This document shows positions 16,042-24,809 of a DNA stretch of 64,000 nucleotides, piece by piece. Made by a program: the position numbers and the translations under genes. Within the stretch, counting starts at the first letter, position 1; every line of letters begins with the position of its first letter. This DNA is from Pedobacter polysacchareus (lineage in GTDB: Bacteria > Bacteroidota > Bacteroidia > Sphingobacteriales > Sphingobacteriaceae), in assembly GCF_019802255.1 (NCBI RefSeq), contig NZ_JAHYSS010000006.1:124001-188000 (forward strand), given 5' to 3'. The notes beneath the pieces are model-generated. The model did not search any database and was not told where the DNA came from. It worked only from the letters and a program-made list of their open reading frames with translations.

Positions 16042-18441
16042 ATGATCCTACAAAAAAACATAGCCCAGGACACCCAATGTTACCATTGCGGTGATGATCT
16101 TCCAAAAACGCCCTACCTGCTGGACAGCAAGTCTTTCTGCTGTCTGGGCTGCAAAGGCGTCTATCAATTGCTCTCTAATCACAACCTGGGTAACTACTAC
16201 GCGTACAACGATGTACCTGGACAAACACAAAAAAACAAGCATACTCATTTTGAATACCTGGATGAAGCAGCAATTGCTGCGAAATTAGTGGATTATACGG
16301 ATGAGAAGATGAGCGTCATCACGCTTTATATTCCAGCCATCCACTGCAGCTCCTGTATCTGGCTGCTCGAGCACCTGCATCAGATCAATCCTGCCATCAT
16401 TCAATCCAGGATTGATTTCTTAAAGAAACAGGTGGTCATTACCTTCAAAAACCAGGAATTATCATTGCGTAAACTGATAGAAATTCTGGCCTCTATTGGT
16501 TATGAGCCCCTCATCAGCTTACAGGATGTGGTAAAAAAACAGCAGTCAGACCATTCGGAGGGCCACCTGATCCGCAAAATTGCGGTAGCTGGTTTTTGCT
16601 TTGGCAACGTGATGCTACTGAGCTTCCCGGATTACTTCGGACTGAGCGACCTGGAACAAGAATTCAAAACCTTTTTTGGCTGGTTAAATCTGGCATTTGC
16701 GATACCTGTCGTATGCTATAGTGGGCGAGATTATTTTACCTCCGCCTGGACCAACCTTAGAAATGGCATTTTAAACCTTGATTTTCCATTGGCTTTAGGA
16801 ATTGCCGTCATGTTTATCCGCTCCATAGTGGAAATTGTGGGCAATACCGGGGCTGGTTTTGTAGACACCCTCTGTGGGCTTGTTTTCTTCCTGCTGATTG
16901 GAAAATGGATGCAGCACCACACTTATCACCATCTATCCTTCGAAAGAGATTATCGTTCATATTTCCCCGTTGCCGTCACTTTGATTGAGGAGGATAAAGA
17001 AAGGCCACTCCCGCTGAATGAATTAAAAGTTGGCAACAGGATTCTGATCCGCAGCAATGAAATTATTCCGGCAGATGCCATCCTCTTAAAAGGAGAAGCA
17101 GAAATGGACTTTAGCTTTGTCACCGGCGAATCTTTACCGGTCAACAAAGTATTGGGAGAAGTTGTTTATGCGGGTGGAAGGCAATTAAAAGGTGCTATAG
17201 AATTGGAGGTCGTTAAACCGGTTTCACAAAGTTACCTGACCCAATTGTGGAACAACGAGGCTTTTTTCGGCGAGAAAACCATGATCAGAACCTTTGCCGA
17301 CCGCGCCAGCAAATATTTCAGCATTGTATTGCTGAGCATCGCCATTGGTGCCGCTGCATACTGGATGTTACAAAATGACACGACTAAAGCGGTGGCCTCT
17401 TTTACCGCGGTGCTGATCATTGCCTGCCCTTGTGCCTTGGCTTTGAGCTCCCCATTTACCCTCTCCGCAGTACTGAGCATTTTCGATAAGAACAAGTTTT
17501 ACCTTAAAAATACGGCGGTCGTAGAAGAACTGGCGCGCATAAATACGTTTGTATTCGACAAAACCGGTACGATTACCAATCCTGAAAACACAGGCTTCAC
17601 CTTTGAAGGACACATTACCGAAGAAGAAAAACAATGGGTAAATGACCTGGCGAGGAATTCTGGACATCCTTTAAGCAGGGAATTGGTGAAATGGCTGAAC
17701 AGGCCTTCCAAATATACTGCGGTTAAATATATGGAAAAGGTAGGCCGTGGAATTTCAGGCATGATCAATGGCCAGGAATTGAAACTGGGCAGTGCCTCTT
17801 TCCTTGGTTTGAAAATGGATACACCAGCACAAGGTGCCGTAGTTCATATTATTATCAACAACAGATACCTTGGCTTCTTCTGTTCTACGCAGCAATGGCG
17901 GAATGGATTTAAAGAACTGATCTTTAAACTGGGTAAAGATGCAGATTTACACCTGTTATCTGGTGATCAGGACCAGGACAAGCAAACCCTGATTCCATTC
18001 TTCCCGAGAGCACAGCAGATGCATTTCGCTCAAAGTCCGCAGCACAAGCTGGATTACATTCGCAATCTGCAATATTCCCGTAGAAAAGTCCTCATGTTTG
18101 GTGACGGACTGAATGATGCAGGCGCATTGAAACAAAGCGATCTGGGGATAGCGGTGACGGATAACATCAACAATTTCTCACCAGGCTGTGATGCCATTCT
18201 CGATGGTGCGAGTTTTCAAAAGATACCTATGTTTATCAAACTGGCAAAAGATGCCGTAAAGGTGATCCACATCAGCTTTGCCATCTCTTTGACCTATAAT
18301 GCAATAGGCCTTTACTTTGCCGTTCAAGGCATGCTTTCTCCACTGATTGCAGCGGTATTGATGCCCATTAGCACCATCACTATTATTCTGTTCACCAGCA
18401 TTGCAGTCCGACTGTACGCTAAAAAAAATCAGCTCTTATGA
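16042..18441 (+). CDS. ccoI: Copper-transporting P1B-type ATPase for cbb3 oxidase assembly
   Basis: 799 residues. CcoI/FixI exports Cu for the CuB centre of cbb3 oxidase. Seen: an N-terminal cysteine cluster (CYHCGDDL, then FCCLGCKGVY), an HMA domain with HCSSC (C102, C105), the membrane CPC motif IIACPCALA (C462-P-C464), TGES, phosphorylation site DKTGT (D506) and the hinge GDGLNDAGALKQSD. It overlaps ccoS by 4 bp. The promoter region carries two tandem FNR-like sites. The N-terminal cysteine cluster before the HMA domain is typical of CcoI and separates it from CopA. Confidence 0.93.
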   Translation: MILQKNIAQDTQCYHCGDDLPKTPYLLDSKSFCCLGCKGVYQLLSNHNLGNYYAYNDVPGQTQKNKHTHFEYLDEAAIAAKLVDYTDEKMSVITLYIPAIHCSSCIWLLEHLHQINPAIIQSRIDFLKKQVVITFKNQELSLRKLIEILASIGYEPLISLQDVVKKQQSDHSEGHLIRKIAVAGFCFGNVMLLSFPDYFGLSDLEQEFKTFFGWLNLAFAIPVVCYSGRDYFTSAWTNLRNGILNLDFPLALGIAVMFIRSIVEIVGNTGAGFVDTLCGLVFFLLIGKWMQHHTYHHLSFERDYRSYFPVAVTLIEEDKERPLPLNELKVGNRILIRSNEIIPADAILLKGEAEMDFSFVTGESLPVNKVLGEVVYAGGRQLKGAIELEVVKPVSQSYLTQLWNNEAFFGEKTMIRTFADRASKYFSIVLLSIAIGAAAYWMLQNDTTKAVASFTAVLIIACPCALALSSPFTLSAVLSIFDKNKFYLKNTAVVEELARINTFVFDKTGTITNPENTGFTFEGHITEEEKQWVNDLARNSGHPLSRELVKWLNRPSKYTAVKYMEKVGRGISGMINGQELKLGSASFLGLKMDTPAQGAVVHIIINNRYLGFFCSTQQWRNGFKELIFKLGKDADLHLLSGDQDQDKQTLIPFFPRAQQMHFAQSPQHKLDYIRNLQYSRRKVLMFGDGLNDAGALKQSDLGIAVTDNINNFSPGCDAILDGASFQKIPMFIKLAKDAVKVIHISFAISLTYNAIGLYFAVQGMLSPLIAAVLMPISTITIILFTSIAVRLYAKKNQLL

Positions 18442-18623
18442 ACATCCTCTACCTCTTGATCGGCTTTAGTATTTTATTGGCATTGATCTTTCTTGCGGCA
18501 TTTTTCTGGGCAAGTAAAACGGGTCAGAATGACGACACGTATACCCCTGCCATCAGAATTCTGTTTGATGATGACGTTCAACAGAAAAAAGAGGAGATAA
18601 AAAGTGATGAAGATCACGTATAG
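18438..18623 (+). CDS. ccoS: cbb3 oxidase maturation protein CcoS
   Basis: 61 residues with one N-terminal transmembrane helix (LYLLIGFSILLALIFLAAFF) followed by FWASKTGQNDD and an acidic tail, the usual CcoS layout. CcoS is needed for cofactor insertion into CcoN. Its start overlaps ccoI by 4 bp. The 3' end of the gene contains the FNR-like site for the ccoN promoter. Confidence 0.88.
   Translation: MNILYLLIGFSILLALIFLAAFFWASKTGQNDDTYTPAIRILFDDDVQQKKEEIKSDEDHV
18604..18617. promoter_or_regulatory. FNR/FixK-like site upstream of ccoNO
   Basis: GTGATGAAGATCAC has perfect inverted repeats (TGAT-N4-ATCA plus outer G/C). It sits inside the last codons of ccoS. Its centre is 58.5 bp from the last base of TAATTTTA (18662-18669), a one-mismatch TAnnTTTG element that lies 30 bp before the ccoNO ATG. 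Confidence 0.72.
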
Positions 18624-18699
18624 CCACAATTGATGTCATTCTGTACCTAAGCACACCGACCTAATTTTACATCCATAAACAAGCAATCCAATTTTTAAC

Positions 18700-20811
18700 A
18701 TGACTGAAAAATTTTACTACGACAACAAGATCGTCAGGAACTTCGCAGTAGCCACCATTATATGGGGCATCATCGGAATGACGGTCGGATTGCTCATTGC
18801 CATGCAGCTCTTCAAACCTGCATTAAATATGGGCTCCCAGTACACGACTTTCGGCCGCATCAGGCCACTACACACTAACGCAGTAATCTTTGCTTTCGTA
18901 GGGAATGCAATCTTTATGGGTGTTTATTACTCTTTGCAACGACTCCTCAAAGCGAGGATGTTCAGCGATGTCCTCAGTAAAATACACTTCTGGGGCTGGC
19001 AGCTGATCATCATTTCTGCGGTCATCACCCTTCCTTTAGGATTCACGTCCTCCCATGAATATGCGGAGCTGGAATGGCCGATAGATATTGCCATTACATT
19101 AATCTGGGTTGTATTTGGGATCAACATGTTTGGAACCATTATCAAAAGAAGAGAGAAACACATGTATGTGGCCATTTGGTTCTACATTGCAACTTTCGTC
19201 ACCGTTGCAGTTTTACACATTGTTAACTCTTTCCAGCTGCCGATATCAGCGTTTAAAAGTTACTATTTATACGCAGGTGTACAGGATGCGCTGGTACAAT
19301 GGTGGTACGGACACAATGCGGTGGCTTTCTTTTTAACCACTCCTTACCTGGGAATGATGTATTATTTCCTACCTAAGATGGCAAATCGTCCGGTTTATTC
19401 TTATAAACTGAGTATTCTCCATTTCTGGTCATTAATTTTCATTTACATCTGGGCTGGGCCACACCATTTATTATATACGTCTTTACCGAGCTGGGCACAA
19501 TCATTAGGGGTTGCCTTCTCCATTATGTTGATTGCCCCAAGCTGGGGAGGGATGATCAATGGATTGCTTACCCTTCGTGGTGCATGGGATAAAGTAAGGG
19601 AAGATTCCAGACTGAAATTCATGGTTGTCGGGATTACCGCTTATGGTATGGCCACCTTTGAAGGACCAATGCTTGCTTTAAAACAGATCAATGCCATTGC
19701 CCACTATACCGACTGGATAGTAGCACACGTACACGTTGGTGCATTAGGCTGGAATGGTTTCTTAACCTTCGGTATTTTGTATTGGTTGATTCCAAGAATC
19801 TACAGAACAGAACTATACTCTAAAAAACTGGTTTCTTTCCACTTCTGGATTGGAACATTAGGGATCATTTTCTATGCGGTTCCTTTATACTTCGCTGGTT
19901 TCACACAGGGATTGATGTGGAAAGAATTTACAGAAGATGGCTTATTACGTTATCCTAATTTCCTGGAAACCGTGATCCAAATCCTTCCAATGTATGTGCT
20001 TAGGGCTATAGGTGGTGCGTTGTACCTGATTGGTGTGATCGTGATGACTTATAACTTAATCAGAACTGTTCGTTTAGGTAAATTATTGGCGGATGAGCCT
20101 GCAGAGGCGATGCCATTGCCAAAAGACTATGTTCCTCAGGGATCTGAGAAAAAATTCCACAGGGTGCTGGAACGTAAACCAATGGTTTTCATGGTACTTT
20201 CCTTAATTGTCATCCTGATTGGTGGTATGATAGAGATGATGCCGACGTTTACGATCAAGTCGAACATTCCAACCATTACCAGTGTACAGCCTTATAGCCC
20301 GCTGGAATTACAGGGACGTGATTTATACATCCGTGAAGGTTGTGTGAGCTGTCACTCTCAAATGATTCGTCCATTCCGCTCTGAAACAGAAAGATATGGC
20401 GAATACAGTAAAGCAGGAGAATTTGTGTACGACCACCCACATTTATGGGGTTCAAAACGTACAGGGCCTGACTTACAGCGTGAGGGTGGTAAATATGGTA
20501 ATGCATGGCATTTTAACCACATGCTGGATCCACAAACGATGTCGCCGGGAAGTATCATGCCTCCTTACGAATGGCTGATCACTCAGCAACTGGATACCAC
20601 CACTACCATCAGCAAGATCAATGCGATGCGCACTTTAGGTGTTCCTTATGAAGAAGGTTATGAGCATAAAGCGAACCGCGACCTGGACAAACAGGCCAAA
20701 GCGATTGCTGCAGACCTGAAACAAAACAACATCAAAGTAAAAGATGATAAAGAAATCATTGCGCTGATTGCCTATCTGCAACGTCTGGGAATGGACATTA
20801 AAGCACAATAA
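18700..20811 (+). CDS. ccoNO: cbb3-type cytochrome c oxidase, fused CcoN-CcoO
   Basis: 703 residues. The N-terminal ~480 residues are the CcoN haem-copper subunit, with about twelve helices and His-rich blocks such as WWYGHNAVAFF, GPHHLLYTSLP and VAHVHVGALGWNG. The C-terminal ~200 are CcoO: a helix (about 490-510), then CVSCHSQMIRPF (haem c site from C548) and a later SIMPPYEW with the distal methionine. In proteobacteria these are separate genes; the fusion is common in Bacteroidota. It reduces O2 at low oxygen tension. Expression is probably under the FNR-like site at 18604. Confidence 0.95.
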   Translation: MTEKFYYDNKIVRNFAVATIIWGIIGMTVGLLIAMQLFKPALNMGSQYTTFGRIRPLHTNAVIFAFVGNAIFMGVYYSLQRLLKARMFSDVLSKIHFWGWQLIIISAVITLPLGFTSSHEYAELEWPIDIAITLIWVVFGINMFGTIIKRREKHMYVAIWFYIATFVTVAVLHIVNSFQLPISAFKSYYLYAGVQDALVQWWYGHNAVAFFLTTPYLGMMYYFLPKMANRPVYSYKLSILHFWSLIFIYIWAGPHHLLYTSLPSWAQSLGVAFSIMLIAPSWGGMINGLLTLRGAWDKVREDSRLKFMVVGITAYGMATFEGPMLALKQINAIAHYTDWIVAHVHVGALGWNGFLTFGILYWLIPRIYRTELYSKKLVSFHFWIGTLGIIFYAVPLYFAGFTQGLMWKEFTEDGLLRYPNFLETVIQILPMYVLRAIGGALYLIGVIVMTYNLIRTVRLGKLLADEPAEAMPLPKDYVPQGSEKKFHRVLERKPMVFMVLSLIVILIGGMIEMMPTFTIKSNIPTITSVQPYSPLELQGRDLYIREGCVSCHSQMIRPFRSETERYGEYSKAGEFVYDHPHLWGSKRTGPDLQREGGKYGNAWHFNHMLDPQTMSPGSIMPPYEWLITQQLDTTTTISKINAMRTLGVPYEEGYEHKANRDLDKQAKAIAADLKQNNIKVKDDKEIIALIAYLQRLGMDIKAQ

Positions 20812-20827
20812 CCTAAACAACAACACT

Positions 20828-20995
20828 ATGTTTAAGCAATTTTTAGATCAAGTAGATGGAAGCCAGGTGTATTTAATCACCTCCCTTGGCATATTCCTGC
20901 TCTTTTTTATCCTGGTCGGCATACTCTTGCTGACTATGAAAAAAGAGGAAATAAAATATATGAGTGAGTTACCTTTAAAAGACGATGTACAATGA
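20828..20995 (+). CDS. ccoQ: Small CcoQ-like subunit
   Basis: 55 residues from the ATG at 20828 (MFKQFLDQVDGS). An earlier in-frame ATG would start inside ccoNO and was rejected. One transmembrane helix (VYLITSLGIFLLFFILVGIL), then a short charged tail ending MSELPLKDDVQ. Position between ccoNO and ccoP, with a 4-bp overlap into ccoP, identifies it as the CcoQ-equivalent that stabilises the complex. Sequence similarity in this small family is low, so the name rests largely on context. Confidence 0.78.
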   Translation: MFKQFLDQVDGSQVYLITSLGIFLLFFILVGILLLTMKKEEIKYMSELPLKDDVQ

Positions 20996-21786
20996 CTAAT
21001 TTACTAATTTGGGCCCTATTCATCACCGCAGTGATCATGCTGGTGGTTTCCCTGCTGGTTTTGAAAGTCATCAAAATCTACGTGAAGGAAACCCTGCATC
21101 CTACCCGATTCGCTTCTGAAGAAGAAAGGAAAAAATACTGGCTGGAAGAAGAGCGACGTGCTGCTGAAGCCGCCGATAAACCTTCTTTCTGGACTAAGTT
21201 AATGGGATTGAGGCCAATCTCTGAAGAGAAAGACATCATGATGGAGCATAAATTTGATGGCATTGCGGAACTGGATAACCCTACTCCTGCCTGGTTTATG
21301 GTACTATTTTATGGGACAATCATTTTTGCCATCGGCTATATGCTCAACTACCACGTATTTGGCTGGGGCAAATTACAGGAAGAAGAATATGCGATAGAAC
21401 TCCGTCAGGCGGAAGCAGATCGCATTGCATTCCTGCAAAAACCTGGCTCAGGAGGTCCGAAAATCAATGAGAACAACATGGAGAAAAGTGACGATCCGGC
21501 AGTGATCCAAAAGGGAGCTGCGTTGTTTAAAACGGTTTGTACCCCTTGTCATGGAGAACATGCAGAGGGTGGTGTAGGTCCCAATTTAACAGATGAGTAC
21601 TGGCTGCACGGCGGTACACCAAAGGACATTTTCAAGACCATCAAATATGGTGTTCCTGAAAAAGGAATGGTGGCCTGGGAGAAATCTATGAATGCCCAGC
21701 AAATCTCAGACATTACCAATTATATCCTTTCTATACAAGGAAGCAATCCTGCTGGCGCGAAAGCACCACAGGGCAAAAAAGATTAA
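20992..21786 (+). CDS. ccoP: cbb3 oxidase subunit CcoP, monohaem
   Basis: 264 residues. An N-terminal helix (about 5-28), an acidic/basic cytoplasmic linker, a second helix (PAWFMVLFYGTIIFAIGYM) and a single cytochrome c domain with CTPCH (C183), GVGPNLTDEYW and the distal Met in EKGMVAW. Only one CxxCH is present, whereas proteobacterial CcoP has two haems. Co-translated with ccoQ; ccoG follows 1 bp after the stop. It passes electrons from soluble cytochrome or a bc1 complex to CcoO/CcoN. Confidence 0.93.
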   Translation: MTNLLIWALFITAVIMLVVSLLVLKVIKIYVKETLHPTRFASEEERKKYWLEEERRAAEAADKPSFWTKLMGLRPISEEKDIMMEHKFDGIAELDNPTPAWFMVLFYGTIIFAIGYMLNYHVFGWGKLQEEEYAIELRQAEADRIAFLQKPGSGGPKINENNMEKSDDPAVIQKGAALFKTVCTPCHGEHAEGGVGPNLTDEYWLHGGTPKDIFKTIKYGVPEKGMVAWEKSMNAQQISDITNYILSIQGSNPAGAKAPQGKKD

Positions 21787-21787
21787 C

Positions 21788-23188
21788 ATGTCATCACAAA
21801 GCCCAAGTCACTTCAGAGATCAGATCTCCACTTTAACCGACGACGGACAGCGCCGTAAATGGCTCTATCCGAAAGTCATTAAAGGTAAGTTATATCAGTA
21901 CCGCTCGGTGGTCAGCTATTTTTTCCTGACCTTACTATTTGCCGCCCCATTTATTAAATTAAATGGGGAGCAATTGGTGCTGCTTAATGTTTTAGAGCGG
22001 AAGTTTGTATTCTTTGGGGTAATTTTCTGGCCCCAGGATTTCTACTTATTTGTATTGGCTATACTCACCTTTATGGTGTTTATCGTCTTGTTTACAGTGG
22101 TTTTTGGCCGGGTATTCTGCGGATGGGCCTGTCCTCAAACGATTTTCCTGGAGATGGTATTCAGGAAAATAGAAATCTGGATAGAAGGCGACGCTAATAA
22201 ACGGAAAAAGCTGGATGATGGCCCGCTAACCAGCGAGAAGTTTTTCAAAAAAGGATTCAAGCATTTCCTTTATCTATTGATTTCCTTTTTCATTGCCAAC
22301 ATCTTTCTCTCCTATTTAATCAGCTCAGATAGCCTGATCAAAATCATTACAGAACCGGTATCCCAGCATTGGAGCGGATTCATTTCAATCTGTGTATTTA
22401 CCTTTGTTTTTTACCTCGTTTTTTCCAGAGTGAGAGAACTGGTGTGTACGGTAGTTTGCCCTTATGGACGTTTACAAGGGGTATTACTGGACAACCAGAG
22501 CATCATTGTGGCTTATGATTACGAACGTGGGGAGCCTCGTGAAAAACGGGTAAAAGGAGCGGTAAACACTGGCGGAGACTGCATAGACTGCAAGCTTTGC
22601 GTACAGGTTTGCCCTACTGGAATAGACATCAGAAACGGGACACAGATGGAATGCGTCAACTGCACGGCCTGTATTGATGCCTGTGACATGGTGATGGAAA
22701 AAATTGAGCGCCCAACCCGCTTAATTGGCTTCAAATCAGAGGATGAGATCAAAACGAAACAGCCTTTTAAACTGAACAAAAGGGTATATGGCTATGCTGC
22801 TGTTCTGGCATTGCTGATCGGCGTACTCTCCTATCTTTTGATCACAAGAACAGCCGTTAAAACCACCATCCTGCGTGCCAGTGGAACTTTGTATCAAATG
22901 AGGGATAAAGAAAATGCGGTGAGCAATTTATTCAATGCGGAGCTGATCAACAAGACCAGCAAATCACTGAAATTTGAAATTGTACCGGATGATCCAGAGG
23001 TAAAAATTCAGTACATCCAAAAACAAGACACCATTGCTTATGGTGGTGTGGCAAAATTGACGTTTTTTGTCATTATGCCGCAAAGAAAATTAAAAACATA
23101 CAAATCAGATATTGGTTTTAAACTGGTGTCAGATGGCAAGGTGGTAGATACTTTTGAAACGACCTTCATCGCACCGCTTAATGATTAA
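21788..23188 (+). CDS. ccoG: cbb3 oxidase accessory protein CcoG (FixG/RdxA), Fe-S membrane protein
   Basis: 466 residues from the ATG at 21788 (MSSQSPSHFRDQ); upstream in-frame starts lie inside ccoP. Seen: N-terminal membrane helices with FCGWACPQTIFLEMVFR, then CTVVCPYGRLQGVL, two ferredoxin motifs (CIDCKLCVQVCP and CVNCTACIDACD), a further helix (VYGYAAVLALLIGVLSYLL) and a C-terminal Ig-like FixG domain. CcoG reduces Cu(II) for delivery to cbb3 oxidase. Starts 1 bp after ccoP. Confidence 0.93.
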   Translation: MSSQSPSHFRDQISTLTDDGQRRKWLYPKVIKGKLYQYRSVVSYFFLTLLFAAPFIKLNGEQLVLLNVLERKFVFFGVIFWPQDFYLFVLAILTFMVFIVLFTVVFGRVFCGWACPQTIFLEMVFRKIEIWIEGDANKRKKLDDGPLTSEKFFKKGFKHFLYLLISFFIANIFLSYLISSDSLIKIITEPVSQHWSGFISICVFTFVFYLVFSRVRELVCTVVCPYGRLQGVLLDNQSIIVAYDYERGEPREKRVKGAVNTGGDCIDCKLCVQVCPTGIDIRNGTQMECVNCTACIDACDMVMEKIERPTRLIGFKSEDEIKTKQPFKLNKRVYGYAAVLALLIGVLSYLLITRTAVKTTILRASGTLYQMRDKENAVSNLFNAELINKTSKSLKFEIVPDDPEVKIQYIQKQDTIAYGGVAKLTFFVIMPQRKLKTYKSDIGFKLVSDGKVVDTFETTFIAPLND

Positions 23189-23624
23189 AGAAATGAAATG
23201 GAACTGGGGAACGAAATTGGTGATTGGTATGGCTTGCTTTATGAGTTTTATCATCATCCTTGCGGTAAAGATGTTTAACAGCGCTCCCGATGCGCTGGTA
23301 GACAATGATTACTATGAGAAGGGACTGGCTTACGACAAAGAATACCAGCTGAAAGAACAGGTAAAAACCGACCATGCCAAACCTGAGATACAGGTAGGTA
23401 CCGAAGCGATTGTCCTGACTTTTAAAGCCCCTGCTGAAGGCAAAGTGAGCCTGGTCCGCACGGCAGATAAACGAATGGATAAAATGATTCAAATCAATAC
23501 AGATGAGCAGTACCGCGCTGCAATTCCTTTAACAGGGATTGCTAAAGGCCGCTGGAAACTGATCATCAAATGGAATAGTGCAGGTAAATCCTATATGGAT
23601 GAGCAGGAGGTCATGGTAGAATGA
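23181..23624 (+). CDS. ccoH: FixH/CcoH family protein
   Basis: 147 residues from the ATG at 23181 (overlaps ccoG by 8 bp); the ATG at 23193 (MKWNWGTKLVIG) is equally plausible. One N-terminal membrane helix, then NDYYEKGLAYDKEYQ, the FixH signature, and an extracytoplasmic beta-rich domain. CcoH helps cbb3 assembly. Its end overlaps the next gene by 4 bp. Confidence 0.88.
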   Translation: MIKEMKWNWGTKLVIGMACFMSFIIILAVKMFNSAPDALVDNDYYEKGLAYDKEYQLKEQVKTDHAKPEIQVGTEAIVLTFKAPAEGKVSLVRTADKRMDKMIQINTDEQYRAAIPLTGIAKGRWKLIIKWNSAGKSYMDEQEVMVE

Positions 23625-24307
23625 GCAACGAAAAGCTTGCCTTCATGATTGGATTGTTAGGGAGCGTACATTGCATTGGCATGTGCGGTCCCCTTGCCTT
23701 TGCTGTCCCCTCCTTAAAACAAGGATGGGCTTTTCTGGTATTGGACAAATTACTTTACCAATTAGGAAGAATTGTTTCTTACTGCTTCTTAGGACTGGTG
23801 ATTGGCTTAATCGGACAGCAATTATGGATGGCAGGCTTACAGCAGGTCATCAGTATTTTTAGTGGAATCCTCATTGTGATGGCTGCCTGCTCCAGGTTGT
23901 TCAAGATTCAAATGCTTAAAAATACCCCTTCGGTATTGCTAAAACCCTTCCATCAATTATTTGGCTATGCACTAAAGCATAAAGCCAATCATTTGATCAT
24001 TGGCGTCATCAACGGCTTTCTACCCTGTGGCTTCGTTTACCTGGCCATGGCAGGAGCTTTAAATACGGGCAGCCTAACTGGCTCTGCCATTTATATGTTC
24101 TGGTTTGGGCTAGGCACCCTACCCCTCATGTTTATCGCTACACTCAGTATCGGTTTTACCGGTGCATTGGTCCGTAAAAAGATCAACCGCGTGATTCCTT
24201 ATTTTATGCTTTGTTTGGGAGTCTGGTTTATATTGAGAGGAATGGAGTTAAACATTCCCTATTTAAGCCCGTCACCAACTGAACAAGGGGCTCCTGAATG
24301 CAGGTAG
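23621..24307 (+). CDS. SafE/DsbD_2-type membrane protein of the cbb3 cluster
   Basis: 228 residues, about six transmembrane helices. Seen: GSVHCIGMCGPLAF near the N-terminus and NGFLPCGFVYLAMAGAL in the second half, the paired Cys/Pro motifs of the DsbD_2/sulfite exporter TauE/SafE-annotated family. Members linked to cco genes are thought to act in copper or thiol handling for oxidase assembly. The transported species is not known, and the sulfite exporter label should not be taken literally. Overlaps ccoH by 4 bp. Confidence 0.82.
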   Translation: MSNEKLAFMIGLLGSVHCIGMCGPLAFAVPSLKQGWAFLVLDKLLYQLGRIVSYCFLGLVIGLIGQQLWMAGLQQVISIFSGILIVMAACSRLFKIQMLKNTPSVLLKPFHQLFGYALKHKANHLIIGVINGFLPCGFVYLAMAGALNTGSLTGSAIYMFWFGLGTLPLMFIATLSIGFTGALVRKKINRVIPYFMLCLGVWFILRGMELNIPYLSPSPTEQGAPECR

Positions 24308-24337
24308 TCCCCCAAATCATCGTAAATTAGTACCCTC

Positions 24338-24742
24338 ATGACAGTTACTCCTACAAAAAGAGATATTAAAGATCAGGAAGACATCCGTTTTCTAGTGATT
24401 GAATTTTACAATAAAGCCCTCACAGATGAAGTGATTGGCCCTGTATTTAAGGCGGCAAATTTCTCTTTAGAAGGACATATTCCGGTAATGGTGACCTTCT
24501 GGGAAACGATCTTATTGGATGTGGTCACTTATAAAGGAAATCCAATGCTCAAGCACATTGCTTTAAATAAAGAAGTCCCTTTACATGGAGCACATTTTGA
24601 CCGCTGGATGAAAATCTGGGAGGAAACTATCAGGACTAATTTTGAAGGATCTGTAGCGGATCAGGCGATCTCCAGAGCCTCTTCCATCGGACAATTGATG
24701 CAATATAAGATCAAACAGGCGACTGCTCCAAATGGCCTATAA
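24338..24742 (+). CDS. Group III truncated haemoglobin
   Basis: 134 residues. Seen: DIRFLVIEFYNKALTDE at the N-terminus, the FW pair in VMVTFWETILLD, and the proximal histidine in LHGAHFDRWM, typical of TrHb3. Group III globins accompany microaerobic metabolism, possibly NO or O2 handling. It lies 30 bp after the DsbD_2-like gene, probably in the same transcript, and ends at a hairpin shared with the convergent hemN. Confidence 0.9.
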   Translation: MTVTPTKRDIKDQEDIRFLVIEFYNKALTDEVIGPVFKAANFSLEGHIPVMVTFWETILLDVVTYKGNPMLKHIALNKEVPLHGAHFDRWMKIWEETIRTNFEGSVADQAISRASSIGQLMQYKIKQATAPNGL

Positions 24743-24748
24743 ACAAGA

Positions 24749-24779
24749 AATTGGCGACCGCTCATCACGGTCACCAATT
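24749..24779. terminator. Hairpin between convergent globin and hemN genes
   Basis: Arms AATTGGCGACCG and CGGTCACCAATT pair with one mismatch around a 7-nt loop. It lies between the stops at 24742 (+) and 24810 (-). No strong U-run follows on either side, so termination is likely but not certain. Confidence 0.55.
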
Positions 24780-24809
24780 CTGACATTTGAGACGTAAAAA
24801 CTAATATTT

